DNA from: an uncultured bacterium
GTDB lineage: Bacteria; Patescibacteriota; Minisyncoccia; Minisyncoccales; JAQTVQ01
Assembly (NCBI GenBank): GCA_903839905.1
Contig: CAIMDX010000013.1
Coordinates: forward strand, 1-7,856
DNA: 7,856 nt
Direction of reading: 5' to 3'
The position numbers and the translations under genes are program-made. This document shows, in pieces, positions 1 through 6,101 of the stretch. Numbering within the stretch: the stretch's first letter is position 1; every line of letters starts with the position of its first letter. The notes below the pieces were generated by a model. It saw nothing but the letters and a program-made list of their open reading frames with translations. It was not told the DNA's origin and did not search any database.

Positions 1-1
1 A

Positions 2-7
2 TATAAT
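2..7 (+). promoter_or_regulatory. -10 box upstream of the response regulator
   Basis: A perfect TATAAT lies 23 bases before the ATG at 31, so transcription would start near position 14 and give a leader of about 17 bases. The -35 region lies outside the window and cannot be checked. No Shine-Dalgarno sequence is visible between the box and the ATG. In AT-rich DNA a lone hexamer can be chance. Confidence 0.4.
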
Positions 8-30
8 AAAATAACAATTTTTAACCAAAT

Positions 31-396
31 ATGCCTAAAATACTAGTTGTTGAAGACGAACAGATGCTGGCGGAAATGTATAAGGATAAGTTTGAAAAAG
101 AGGGTTTTGAAATTGTCTTGGCAAGAGACGGAAAGATAGGGATGGAAATTATGAAAAAAGAAAAACCTGCCTTGGTTCTGCTGGATATTCTCCTACCCAA
201 TGAAAATGGAATTGATTTTTTAAAAAAAATGATAAAAGATCCTGAAATTTCTTCTATTCCGATTATCGTCTTTTCCAATTTTGACGACCCGGAAACAAAA
301 AAAGAAACCCTTTCCTTGGGAGCCAAAGAATATTTGATAAAATCAAACCATAATCCGAATGAAATAGTTAAGCAGATTAAAAAATATATCAATTAG
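31..396 (+). CDS. Stand-alone response regulator receiver (CheY-like)
   Basis: A 121-residue single-domain receiver that would accept phosphate from a histidine kinase. The family landmarks are visible in order: acidic Mg-binding residues E8-D9(-E10) after the first strand (KILVVEDE), the phosphoacceptor D52 in LVLLDILLP, the S82 switch residue in IIVFSN, aromatic Y101, and the invariant K104 in EYLIKS. The protein ends right after the last receiver helix, with no DNA-binding or enzymatic output domain, so it must act through a partner or as a phosphorelay shuttle. No kinase gene is in the window. The next gene starts 43 bases downstream with no clear terminator or promoter between, so co-transcription with aspS is possible. 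The ATG at 31 fits the start of the fold. The family is certain; the target is unknown. Confidence 0.93.
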   Translation: MPKILVVEDEQMLAEMYKDKFEKEGFEIVLARDGKIGMEIMKKEKPALVLLDILLPNENGIDFLKKMIKDPEISSIPIIVFSNFDDPETKKETLSLGAKEYLIKSNHNPNEIVKQIKKYIN

Positions 397-439
397 CTCA
401 AAAATTCTTATTATTTAATTTGATAAAATAATTTTAGAC

Positions 440-1810
440 ATGGAAAGAATTCTTATTAGCGAAACGCCAAAATTTATCGGACAAAAAGTAAAAATTTGCG
501 GCTGGGTGGACACGGTCAGATCTCACGGGAAGATCGTTTTTTTTGATTTAAGGGACCGGAGCGGGATAGCTCAATTGGTTTTTGTTCCCGGAAAAGATCA
601 AGATATAAACGATTTAGCGAAAAAAATAAATTCCGAATGGGTCGTTGAAGTTGAAGGACAGGTTAATCAAAGACCAGCTAAAATGATTAACGAAAAACTG
701 GCTACCGGCCAAGTGGAACTTTTGGTTGAAAATTTAAAAGTTTTGGCTGAATCCGAACCTTTGCCGTTTGACATTAAAGACTTGAACGCTTCTTTGCCGA
801 CAATTTTGGATTACCGGCCGCTAACTTTAAGAAACGAAAAAATAAAAGCAATATTTAAAATAGAAGAAGAAGTCATCTCATCGTTCAGGAAAATTTTATC
901 TGAAATGGATGTTACGGAGTTCCAGTCTCCAAGTATAATCCCTTTGGCTTCCGAAGGAGGGTCGGAAGTTTTCCATATAGATTATTTTGATTACGACGCC
1001 TATTTAGCCCAAAGCCCCCAGCTTTACAAACAAATTATGGTAGGAGTTTTTGAGCGGGTTTTTACGGTCAGCCAGGTTTATCGGTCAGAGCCAAGTATTA
1101 CTACAAGGCATATCTGCGAATTCACCGGCCTTGATGCTGAAATGGGATTTATAAAATCATGGGAAGAAATAATGGACACGGTTGAGATTGTCACTAAAGG
1201 GATTTTTTCTGATCTTCAAAAAAATCGCGCAAAAGAAATAGAACTTCTTGAGGCCAAGTTGCCCAATCCAAATGTATCTTTCCCAAAAATCAAAATGCGC
1301 GAAGCGCAAAAAATAATCTTAGAAAGAACGGGCAAAGATAATACCAGTGAACCAGACCTGGGGCCGGAAGACGAAAAAGAAATTTGCAAATACGCCAAAG
1401 AAAAGTTTGATTCCGATTTTATTTTCATAACCCATTACCCAGTTAAAAAAAGGCCTTTTTACACTTTGGCCGATCCGAATGATCCGGAATATACTTTAAG
1501 CTTTGACCTTTTATACAACGGCCTGGAGCTGATCAGCGGAGGGCAAAGAATTAACGATTACAAAAACCTGATCGCAAATATTGAAAAATGGGGCAATAAA
1601 ATAGAAAATTTTGATTTTTATCTCCAAGCTTTTAAATACGGAATGCCGCCGGAAGGAGGTTTTGGCTTCGGAGCCGAAAGAATGGTCAAGCAATTTTTAG
1701 GCCTGGCTAATGTCAGAGAAGCCACTATTTTTCCCAGAGATATGGAACGCATTGACCAGCGCTTATCTCTTTTACAAAGCGATAAGAAAAAGGATAAAAA
1801 AGAGATATAG
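440..1810 (+). CDS. aspS: Aspartyl-tRNA synthetase, archaeal-type short form (probably non-discriminating)
   Basis: A 456-residue class IIb synthetase that charges tRNA with aspartate in the cytoplasm. An N-terminal OB-fold anticodon-binding domain (about 15-105, with GWVDTVRSHGKIVFFDLRD) precedes the catalytic core. Visible motifs are motif 1 with SEGGSE (171-176), AQSPQLYKQ (190-198), motif 2 YRSEPSITTRHICEFTGLD (214-232) and motif 3 GFGFGAER (407-414) followed by FPRD (431-434). The length and the lack of the GAD insertion domain mark the archaeal/eukaryotic-like type, not the bacterial enzyme of about 590 residues. The motif 2 wording separates it from AsnRS. As I recall, discriminating archaeal enzymes carry Trp and Lys at two anticodon-contact sites; here the aligned residues look like D24 and A80, which suggests it may also charge tRNA-Asn for GatCAB. 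The Lys-rich tail (KKKDKKEI) ends 2 bases before the next gene. No Shine-Dalgarno is visible. Confidence 0.93.
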   Translation: MERILISETPKFIGQKVKICGWVDTVRSHGKIVFFDLRDRSGIAQLVFVPGKDQDINDLAKKINSEWVVEVEGQVNQRPAKMINEKLATGQVELLVENLKVLAESEPLPFDIKDLNASLPTILDYRPLTLRNEKIKAIFKIEEEVISSFRKILSEMDVTEFQSPSIIPLASEGGSEVFHIDYFDYDAYLAQSPQLYKQIMVGVFERVFTVSQVYRSEPSITTRHICEFTGLDAEMGFIKSWEEIMDTVEIVTKGIFSDLQKNRAKEIELLEAKLPNPNVSFPKIKMREAQKIILERTGKDNTSEPDLGPEDEKEICKYAKEKFDSDFIFITHYPVKKRPFYTLADPNDPEYTLSFDLLYNGLELISGGQRINDYKNLIANIEKWGNKIENFDFYLQAFKYGMPPEGGFGFGAERMVKQFLGLANVREATIFPRDMERIDQRLSLLQSDKKKDKKEI

Positions 1811-1812
1811 CC

Positions 1813-2790
1813 ATGGCTGAATTAAACCGCGAAGTAAAAATTTTTTTGTTTTGCCTAATCGCCGGCTCTTTTTCTTTCCTGCTCATTTTGGCTCAAAGAA
1901 ATTTTTCAAGCCAAACAATGCTAGCTCAAATACACCAGCCGGCCAGCCAAGAACAGATAAACGAAAAGGAACAAGTTTCAATCCAAACAGCCGTAAAACC
2001 TATTAAAAAAGATTCTGCTTTTGTCTTGGAAACAGGGGCGGATGCAGCCCTGTCTTTGCTTATTTACCCGGAAGAACAAAACCTCCAGCCAAAAATACTC
2101 TTCAAAAAAGAAATAGATAAAAAATTACCAATCGCTTCGGTTACCAAACTGATGACAGCGGTCGTGGTTTTGGAAAATTATTCTTTGCAATCGGAAATAA
2201 AAATAAGCAAAGAGGCGATAGATCAAGAAGGAGAATCAGGCCGCTTGAATATCGACGAAATCATATCAACGGAAGACTTGCTTTATATTATGCTAATAGA
2301 GTCCAGTAACGACGCTGCCGAAGCTTTTGCAGAAAAAATGAGCAAGGGAAAATTCATAGAATTAATGAATCAAAAAGCTGAAAGCCTAGAAATGGAAAAC
2401 ACTTTTTTCGTGAATCCAAACGGGTTGGATGCGGCAGGTCAAAATTCTTTGAATTATTCTTCTGCTCTTGATTTGGCCAAGCTGGTAATTTATATCCAAA
2501 AAAACCATCCATTAATTGGAGAAATACTTTCCCGAAAAGAATTCAGTTTCAACTCTCCGGACGGGCAGTTCCGCCATAGTCTTGTAAGCACCAACTCTCT
2601 TCTCTACGATTCTCAAACTCTATGGGGAAAAACCGGATATACGAAAAAAGCCAACGGCTGCATGGTCAATTTGATTCGCCCGCAATCAAATGATAATCTT
2701 ATAATTATAAATGTGGTTTTGGGAGCCGATGACCGTTTTTATGAAATACAAAGGCTGACCGACTGGCTAAACAATTCTTTTATTTGGTAA
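1813..2790 (+). CDS. D-alanyl-D-alanine carboxypeptidase (penicillin-binding protein, peptidase S11)
   Basis: A 325-residue membrane-anchored serine DD-peptidase that trims the terminal D-Ala from peptidoglycan stem peptides outside the cytoplasmic membrane. One hydrophobic segment (about 10-27) follows a short charged N-terminus and probably acts as an uncleaved anchor. A polar linker runs to about 65. All three catalytic motifs are present: S109-V-T-K112 (nucleophile and general base), S164-S-N166 and K273-T-G275. FFVNPNGLD (198-206) is also typical of the PBP5/DacA family. The chain ends about 50 residues after KTG, so the C-terminal beta domain and amphipathic anchor of E. coli PBP5 are missing, and the N-terminal anchor would replace them. 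The ATG at 1813 follows the aspS stop by 2 bases, and the stop abuts the mraY ATG, indicating a single operon. Confidence 0.93.
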   Translation: MAELNREVKIFLFCLIAGSFSFLLILAQRNFSSQTMLAQIHQPASQEQINEKEQVSIQTAVKPIKKDSAFVLETGADAALSLLIYPEEQNLQPKILFKKEIDKKLPIASVTKLMTAVVVLENYSLQSEIKISKEAIDQEGESGRLNIDEIISTEDLLYIMLIESSNDAAEAFAEKMSKGKFIELMNQKAESLEMENTFFVNPNGLDAAGQNSLNYSSALDLAKLVIYIQKNHPLIGEILSRKEFSFNSPDGQFRHSLVSTNSLLYDSQTLWGKTGYTKKANGCMVNLIRPQSNDNLIIINVVLGADDRFYEIQRLTDWLNNSFIW

Positions 2791-3882
2791 ATGACATTAT
2801 TAACATTTGATATTATAAAAGTCTTGATCCTGGCGGCCTTATCTTCAATAATGGCCATGTTTTTTGCGCCATTTTTGATAAAGTTTTTTTGCAAAATAAA
2901 TTTTTGGAAAAAAGAAGCCAGAACAAAATCTATTGATGGATCGGAAGCAAAAATAATAAATTCTTTGAATAAAGACAGAGAGGTTTGCATTCCAAGAGGA
3001 GGCGGTCTCTTGATTTGGGGAACCACCCTGATCATTGCTATTGTTTTCCTTCTTCTTTCCTTTATAAAAAATCCTTGGTGGTTGAAAAATTTTAATTTTC
3101 TTTCCCGCGAAGGGACTCGGCTGCCGCTATTTACGCTTGTAGCCAGCTCTATTTTAGGATTAGTTGACGACGCCTTAACTGTCTATGGCAAAGGAAAATA
3201 TATCGGAGGAGGTTTGAGCTTCTGGAGAAGGCTGTCTGTCGTCTCTTTAATCGGACTGGTTGGAGGATGGTGGTTCTATTACAAACTGGGCTGGATGACC
3301 ATCCATATTCCTTTGCTTTTCAATTTTCCCGAAGGTATTGATGTTTCAATCGGCATATTATATATCCCTCTTTTCGTGATTGTGATGATTGCCAGCTGGG
3401 CTGGCGGGGTCATTGATGGCATTGACGGCCTTTCCGGTGGAATTTTCGCTTCTATCTTCGGCGCTTTCACGATCATCTCTTTTGCCGGAGGCAATTACGA
3501 CTTGGCGACTTTCTGCGCGATCATCTGCGGAGCTCTCTTTGCTTTTCTTTGGTTTAATATCCCGCCGGCAAAATTCTATATGGGAGAAACAGGAAGTCTT
3601 GGATTAACTTCTACTATGGCGGTAGTGGCTTTTCTTACTGATTCCGTGGCCATTCTTCCCATAATCGCGGGCATAATGGTCATTGAAGTTGGTTCTATTA
3701 TTTTTCAGCTGCTATCAAAAAAAATACGCCATAAAAAGATTTGGCTCTCCACGCCGATCCATCACCATTTTCAAGCCAAAGGATGGTCTTCTCCTCAAGT
3801 GACAATGAGATTTTGGATAATCAGCATTGTCTTCGCCATATTGGGAACTGTTTTAAGATTAATGAGCGGCTACGGCAAATAA
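2791..3882 (+). CDS. mraY: Phospho-N-acetylmuramoyl-pentapeptide-transferase (MraY), divergent
   Basis: A 363-residue polytopic membrane enzyme that transfers phospho-MurNAc-pentapeptide from UDP to undecaprenyl phosphate, giving lipid I. Visible landmarks are the D126-D127 pair with the following GKGKYIGGG, DGIDGLSGG (209-217), FNIPPAKFYMGETGS (255-269), and the MraY signature TPIHHHF (H324-H326) followed by KGW and RFW. Ten or so hydrophobic segments span the chain. There are three oddities. The usual MGDTGS is MGETGS (E266 in place of a conserved acidic site). The NAVNxTDG stretch is AGGVIDG, without its asparagines. The loop normally reading TPTMGG is IPRGGG (67-72), which recalls the WecA/TagO branch. 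The triple His and the murein neighbours favour MraY over WecA. Its ATG directly follows the previous stop, and its TAA overlaps the murL ATG by one base. Confidence 0.9.
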   Translation: MTLLTFDIIKVLILAALSSIMAMFFAPFLIKFFCKINFWKKEARTKSIDGSEAKIINSLNKDREVCIPRGGGLLIWGTTLIIAIVFLLLSFIKNPWWLKNFNFLSREGTRLPLFTLVASSILGLVDDALTVYGKGKYIGGGLSFWRRLSVVSLIGLVGGWWFYYKLGWMTIHIPLLFNFPEGIDVSIGILYIPLFVIVMIASWAGGVIDGIDGLSGGIFASIFGAFTIISFAGGNYDLATFCAIICGALFAFLWFNIPPAKFYMGETGSLGLTSTMAVVAFLTDSVAILPIIAGIMVIEVGSIIFQLLSKKIRHKKIWLSTPIHHHFQAKGWSSPQVTMRFWIISIVFAILGTVLRLMSGYGK

Positions 3883-5279
3883 TGATTCCACTATCAACTC
3901 TAAGGGAAAAACACCCTCAATTTATTTACGAAAAATACGATTGGAATATCTCAAGCAAAGGCCTTGAAATTATTTTTAATTTTCGGTTATTGCCCGATAT
4001 AAAATTCCAGCCGAAAATTTTGATTGAAAATGCGAGCCTTGCGCAAATTGAAAAAATAGGGAAAGAAACTTTAGATAATCTGGTTTTTAATCTTGGCTTG
4101 GCAGAGATGATCAGCTACTGGAAAACGGCCTGTTCCCCCGAAATAATGATCAATGCCGGCGCGCTTGATGCCGAACAAAAAAAATGGTGGCAATGGCTGA
4201 TAATAAACGGCCTCGGCCAATTTTTTTACGAGAATAAAATAAATTTCAACGGGCCTGGATTTTTAAAGATAACATCAACAAAGCCAACAGGCTTAAAATT
4301 TTCCAATTTAAAAATAAGCGAAAAAATACTGGTGCCAATGGGAGGGGGAAAAGACTCGGCCGCAACCTTGGAGATATTAAAACGGACTGAAAAAGATTTG
4401 ACTTGTTTTGCCTTAAATCCAACGAAAAATACTGAAGAGATAATAAGAACGGCCGGATGCGAAAATCCTGTTTTCGCGCGGAGGCAAATAGACCCGAAAC
4501 TCATTGAGCTTAACCAAAAAGGCTATTTTAACGGACACACTCCTTTTTCCGCTTATCTGGCTTTCTTAACAACGCTAACGGCCGCGCTTTTTGATTGCCG
4601 CTATATTGCGGTTTCCAATGAGGCAAGCTCCAACGAAGCCACCTTAAAATACTTGGATAAAAACATAAACCACCAATGGTCAAAAACTTTTTCTTTTGAA
4701 AAATCTTTCAAAAAATATTCTCAAAAATATTTGGCAAAACAAATTGAATATTTCAGCTTTTTAAGGCCTCTTTACGAAATTCAAATAGCCAGGATTTTCG
4801 CTAATTTTGAAAAATACCATCCGATTTTTATAAGCTGCAATGAAGCTTATAAAACTTATTCCGGGACAAAAACCCCGACAGGAACCTGGTGCGCTAATTG
4901 TTCCAAGTGCCTTTTCGCATTTATTATTCTTTATCCGTTTATTGATAAAAAAGAAATTATAAAAATATTCGGACAAAATTTATTTGAGAACAAAAATCTT
5001 TTGGAAACAACCAAAGAACTGATAGGGGAAAAGCCGATAAAACCTTTGGAGTGCATAGGCACCCGCCAAGAAAGCAATATCTCTTTTTATTTAAGTTTAG
5101 TTAAGGCCCGCCAGGAATCGCCAAGTGGCAATCTGCCATTCCTGCTAGACTATTTTGAAAAAAATATTTTGCCAAAAAAGAAAAATTGGCCCAAAGAAGC
5201 GGAAAAAATACTAAATTCCTGGAACAGGCAAAACAGCCTGCCAAAAGGCTTTAACAAAATTTTAAAACCATATCTTTAA
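3882..5279 (+). CDS. murL: UDP-MurNAc-L-Ala-L-Glu epimerase, MurL-like
   Basis: A 465-residue protein recognised as the MurL family, which converts UDP-MurNAc-L-Ala-L-Glu to the D-Glu form with ATP cleavage to AMP and PPi (family knowledge from Xanthomonas). An N-terminal domain of about 145 residues has no motif I can name. It is followed by an ATP-pyrophosphatase-type loop, VPMGGGKDS (151-159). Further on come SNEASSNEAT (around 246-255), a cysteine cluster W-C337-xx-C340-xx-C343 and the C-terminal CIGTRQESNISFYL block. The start is the ATG at 3882, overlapping the mraY stop as TAATG. The open frame extends 47 codons upstream, but that part is only mraY read in another frame. A paired inverted repeat lies near the C-terminus (5112-5144). 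It is the last gene of the forward run. Alternatives such as QueC-type PP-loop enzymes fit less well. The mechanism is inferred, not shown. Confidence 0.85.
   Translation: MIPLSTLREKHPQFIYEKYDWNISSKGLEIIFNFRLLPDIKFQPKILIENASLAQIEKIGKETLDNLVFNLGLAEMISYWKTACSPEIMINAGALDAEQKKWWQWLIINGLGQFFYENKINFNGPGFLKITSTKPTGLKFSNLKISEKILVPMGGGKDSAATLEILKRTEKDLTCFALNPTKNTEEIIRTAGCENPVFARRQIDPKLIELNQKGYFNGHTPFSAYLAFLTTLTAALFDCRYIAVSNEASSNEATLKYLDKNINHQWSKTFSFEKSFKKYSQKYLAKQIEYFSFLRPLYEIQIARIFANFEKYHPIFISCNEAYKTYSGTKTPTGTWCANCSKCLFAFIILYPFIDKKEIIKIFGQNLFENKNLLETTKELIGEKPIKPLECIGTRQESNISFYLSLVKARQESPSGNLPFLLDYFEKNILPKKKNWPKEAEKILNSWNRQNSLPKGFNKILKPYL
5112..5144. repeat. Inverted repeat inside the murL 3' end
   Basis: Outer arms CAGGAAT (5112-5118) and ATTCCTG (5138-5144) enclose a second dyad, TGGCA-ATC-TGCCA (5126-5138), plus GCCA at 5120-5123. 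The arms are perfect. The stretch encodes roughly residues 411-421 of MurL (RQESPSGNLPF), where the family normally seems to have a shorter polar turn, so it may be a small palindromic element absorbed in frame. The family comparison is from memory. Confidence 0.5.
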
Positions 5280-5285
5280 GAATAC

Positions 5286-5332
5286 ATTGCGAAGGTCCAA
5301 CCTCTGCAATATCCCAAAGGTCTAACCTTTGG
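5286..5332. repeat. Two tandem hairpin units after murL
   Basis: Two related copies sit 26 bases apart, sharing AAGGTC(C/T)AACCT(C/T)TG. The first (5286-5310) has ATTGC/GCAAT outer arms and AGGT/ACCT inner arms. The second is the 8-bp perfect hairpin CCAAAGGT-CTA-ACCTTTGG (5314-5332). It is followed by an A-run, not a T-run, so it does not look like a forward rho-independent terminator. I see no coding frame here. The units resemble short dispersed palindromic repeats that I associate with Parcubacteria genomes, an impression I cannot test here. Confidence 0.6.
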
Positions 5333-5340
5333 TAAAAAAA

Positions 5341-5357
5341 CGAGGATCAAGCTCTCG
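5341..5357. repeat. Third small inverted repeat
   Basis: CGAG at 5341-5344 can pair with CTCG at 5354-5357 around a nine-base loop. It lies between the tandem hairpins and the terminator, so it could be a degenerate third member of the same cluster. The stem is short and the call is weak. Confidence 0.25.
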
Positions 5358-5372
5358 GGAATCATCTACAAT

Positions 5373-5397
5373 AAAAAACGCCGAGATGGCGTTTTTT
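5373..5397. terminator. Bidirectional rho-independent terminator between murL and the small reverse gene
   Basis: The 10-bp perfect stem AAAAAACGCC/GGCGTTTTTT (5373-5382 with 5388-5397) has the five-base loop GAGAT. It is followed on the forward strand by GTTTTTCTT and preceded by an A-run that becomes the U-tract on the reverse strand. It lies 93 bases after the murL stop and 7 bases beyond the reverse gene's stop, so it can end both converging transcripts. Confidence 0.85.
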
Positions 5398-5404
5398 GTT
5401 TTTC

Positions 5405-5680
5405 TTACCGAAGACCGTAATATACGGTCTTCGGCTTTTCAAAGTTGTTGATCTTTGCCTCAACAACTCCTTTCTGAAGATTTTGGCCAAGGCGTATGGC
5501 CGCATTTGAAGTTATAAACTTCAGAACGGCCTTATCGCCAATGGATTCCGGAAAACCTGCTTTCACTATTTGCTTTAGGGAAAGCATCCTTTCTGGAGAT
5601 TCTTTTTTGGCTTTTTCCAAAACCATAAAAACTTTTTTCATGGTCCAAAAATTCCAAAAAATATCTTTATTTTTATTCAT
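5405..5680 (-). CDS. Small basic protein, possible winged-helix domain
   Basis: A 91-residue protein I do not recognise. The pattern is helix (KKVFMVLEKAKKE, 15-27), a second helical stretch (LSLKQIVKAGF, 33-43), a longer helix (DKAVLKFITSNAAIRLGQNLQKG, 49-71) and a terminal strand-turn-strand (VVEAKINNFEKPKTVYYGLR, 72-91). This resembles a compact winged-helix DNA-binding fold, which is inference. It has its own consensus promoter upstream and a terminator downstream, which supports it being a real monocistronic gene. The ATG at 5680 has no Shine-Dalgarno. An internal ATG at 5641 (MKKVF) is an alternative, preceded by GGA-containing sequence. The last nine codons are themselves a perfect 12-bp-arm palindrome. 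It may be a regulator, but the target is unknown. Confidence 0.7.
   Translation of the reverse strand: MNKNKDIFWNFWTMKKVFMVLEKAKKESPERMLSLKQIVKAGFPESIGDKAVLKFITSNAAIRLGQNLQKGVVEAKINNFEKPKTVYYGLR
5408..5434. repeat. Perfect palindrome overlapping the end of the small reverse gene
   Basis: The arms CCGAAGACCGTA (5408-5419) and TACGGTCTTCGG (5423-5434) are perfectly complementary around ATA. The palindrome encodes the C-terminal PKTVYYGLR of the reverse gene and ends at its stop codon. On the forward strand it is followed by CTTTTC, so it may also act as a back-up terminator for readthrough from murL. Confidence 0.75.
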
Positions 5681-5701
5681 TTTTTTATTTAAAATTACAA
5701 T
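5679..5701. repeat. AT-rich direct repeat, copy 1
   Basis: A 23-base stretch starting with A, seven T and ATT, and ending in AAATTACAAT. It matches 6131-6152 with one substitution and one inserted base. This copy overlaps the start codon region and leader of the 5405-5680 gene. Low sequence complexity lowers its weight. Confidence 0.4.
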
Positions 5702-5728
5702 CGATCGGCTGTTTTAGAAACATCGATC
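5699..5728 (-). promoter_or_regulatory. Leader dyad / possible operator of the small reverse gene
   Basis: Two ATCGATC copies (5700-5706 and 5722-5728) lie 22 bp apart, about two helical turns. Between them is the small dyad TGTTT-TAG-AAACA (5710-5722). ATCGAT is self-complementary, so the copies can serve either as repeated operator half-sites on DNA or as arms of an mRNA hairpin. The element falls just downstream of the predicted transcription start, a usual place for a repressor site. Function is inferred. Confidence 0.45.
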
Positions 5729-5737
5729 ATTTCAAAT

Positions 5738-5766
5738 ATTATAAACATAAACTCATCTTTTGTCAA
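5738..5766 (-). promoter_or_regulatory. Consensus sigma-70 type promoter for the 5405-5680 gene
   Basis: Read on the reverse strand, TTGACA (5766-5761), exactly 17 bases, then TATAAT (5743-5738): both boxes and the spacing are perfect. Transcription would start near 5731 and leave a leader of about 50 bases before the ATG at 5680. Confidence 0.85.
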
Positions 5767-5775
5767 CCCAAAAAC

Positions 5776-5799
5776 AAAATCCGCCGAGGGGCGGATTTT
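5776..5799 (-). terminator. Rho-independent terminator after the second small reverse gene
   Basis: The 10-bp stem AAAATCCGCC/GGCGGATTTT (5776-5785 with 5790-5799) has a four-base loop. On the reverse strand it is followed by GTTTTTGGG and lies 17 bases past the stop at 5817, so it ends that gene. A T-run also follows on the forward strand, so it could work both ways. It sits only 9 bases upstream of the next reverse promoter, insulating the two small genes from each other. Confidence 0.85.
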
Positions 5800-5816
5800 T
5801 TCTCAATATAATATAT

Positions 5817-6065
5817 TTATCTTTTTGTAAGAGAATAGCTCTCTCTGTATGGACGCTTATATTGGTTCATCCATAGCTTTTTTTGGCTAACCAAGATATC
5901 CAAAATCTTGATTATCTCTTCTTTCTTAAAAAACATCAAACCCAGCGCGCACTGTATCTCCTCTGGAGTGTGAGCTCCAAATTTGATGGCCTCAATAACT
6001 TTGTCTTCCTTAATCCTTCTTTCTCTTTCTGTTTTTTTGCTAGGTTTTAAATCAAAATAGTGCAT
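5817..6065 (-). CDS. Small basic winged-helix-like protein, putative DNA-binding regulator
   Basis: An 82-residue protein of unknown family. A Lys/Arg/Glu-rich N-terminus (KKTERERRIKEDK, 10-22) leads into helix 1 (VIEAIKFG), a turn-helix (HTPEEIQCALGL, 32-43), a longer helix (KEEIIKILDILVSQKKLW, 48-65) and a basic hairpin (NQYKRPYRESYSLT, 67-80). This order, ending in a YSL strand, is that of winged helix-turn-helix domains, so DNA binding is a reasonable inference. It is divergent from murD, with promoter and start regions sharing about 150 bases, an arrangement often seen with a local regulator. A promoter, a TTGACA dyad upstream and a dedicated terminator support it as a real gene. The ATG at 6065 has only a weak AAGA upstream. 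Confidence 0.75.
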   Translation of the reverse strand: MHYFDLKPSKKTERERRIKEDKVIEAIKFGAHTPEEIQCALGLMFFKKEEIIKILDILVSQKKLWMNQYKRPYRESYSLTKR

Positions 6066-6101
6066 TTTATTTCTTATATTTAAATGAGCGACCTTTGCCG
6101 G

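Noticed and set aside
397..439. Independent promoter for aspS
   Set aside because: A TAAAAT at 424-429 resembles a -10 box, but no -35 is found at 16-18 bases upstream, and the region is too AT-rich to be convincing.
1216..1693. Reverse-strand open frames within aspS, and similar ones within mraY, murL and murD
   Set aside because: They lie antisense to conserved coding regions, match no family I recognise, and have no promoters or start signals.
440..1810. Asparaginyl-tRNA synthetase
   Set aside because: Motif 2 (YRSEPSITTRHICEFTGLD) and motif 3 follow the archaeal AspRS pattern, not the AsnRS pattern.
3391..3405. GCCAGC-TGG-GCTGGC inverted repeat in mraY
   Set aside because: The arms are short, and the stretch encodes SWAG in a transmembrane region without an obvious length change, so chance is likely.
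3741..3881. 47-codon upstream extension of the murL open frame
   Set aside because: It lies wholly inside mraY's conserved C-terminus in another frame. The ATG at 3882 overlapping the mraY stop is the natural coupled start.
3882..5279. QueC-type or tRNA-modifying PP-loop enzyme
   Set aside because: The GGGKDS loop is shared, but the long N-terminal domain, the late C-xx-C-xx-C cluster, the C-terminal CIGT..ESN block and the murein context match the MurL family better.
5286..5357. Possible CRISPR array
   Set aside because: There are only two imperfect units, the repeats are themselves palindromic with no distinct spacers, and there are no cas genes in the window.
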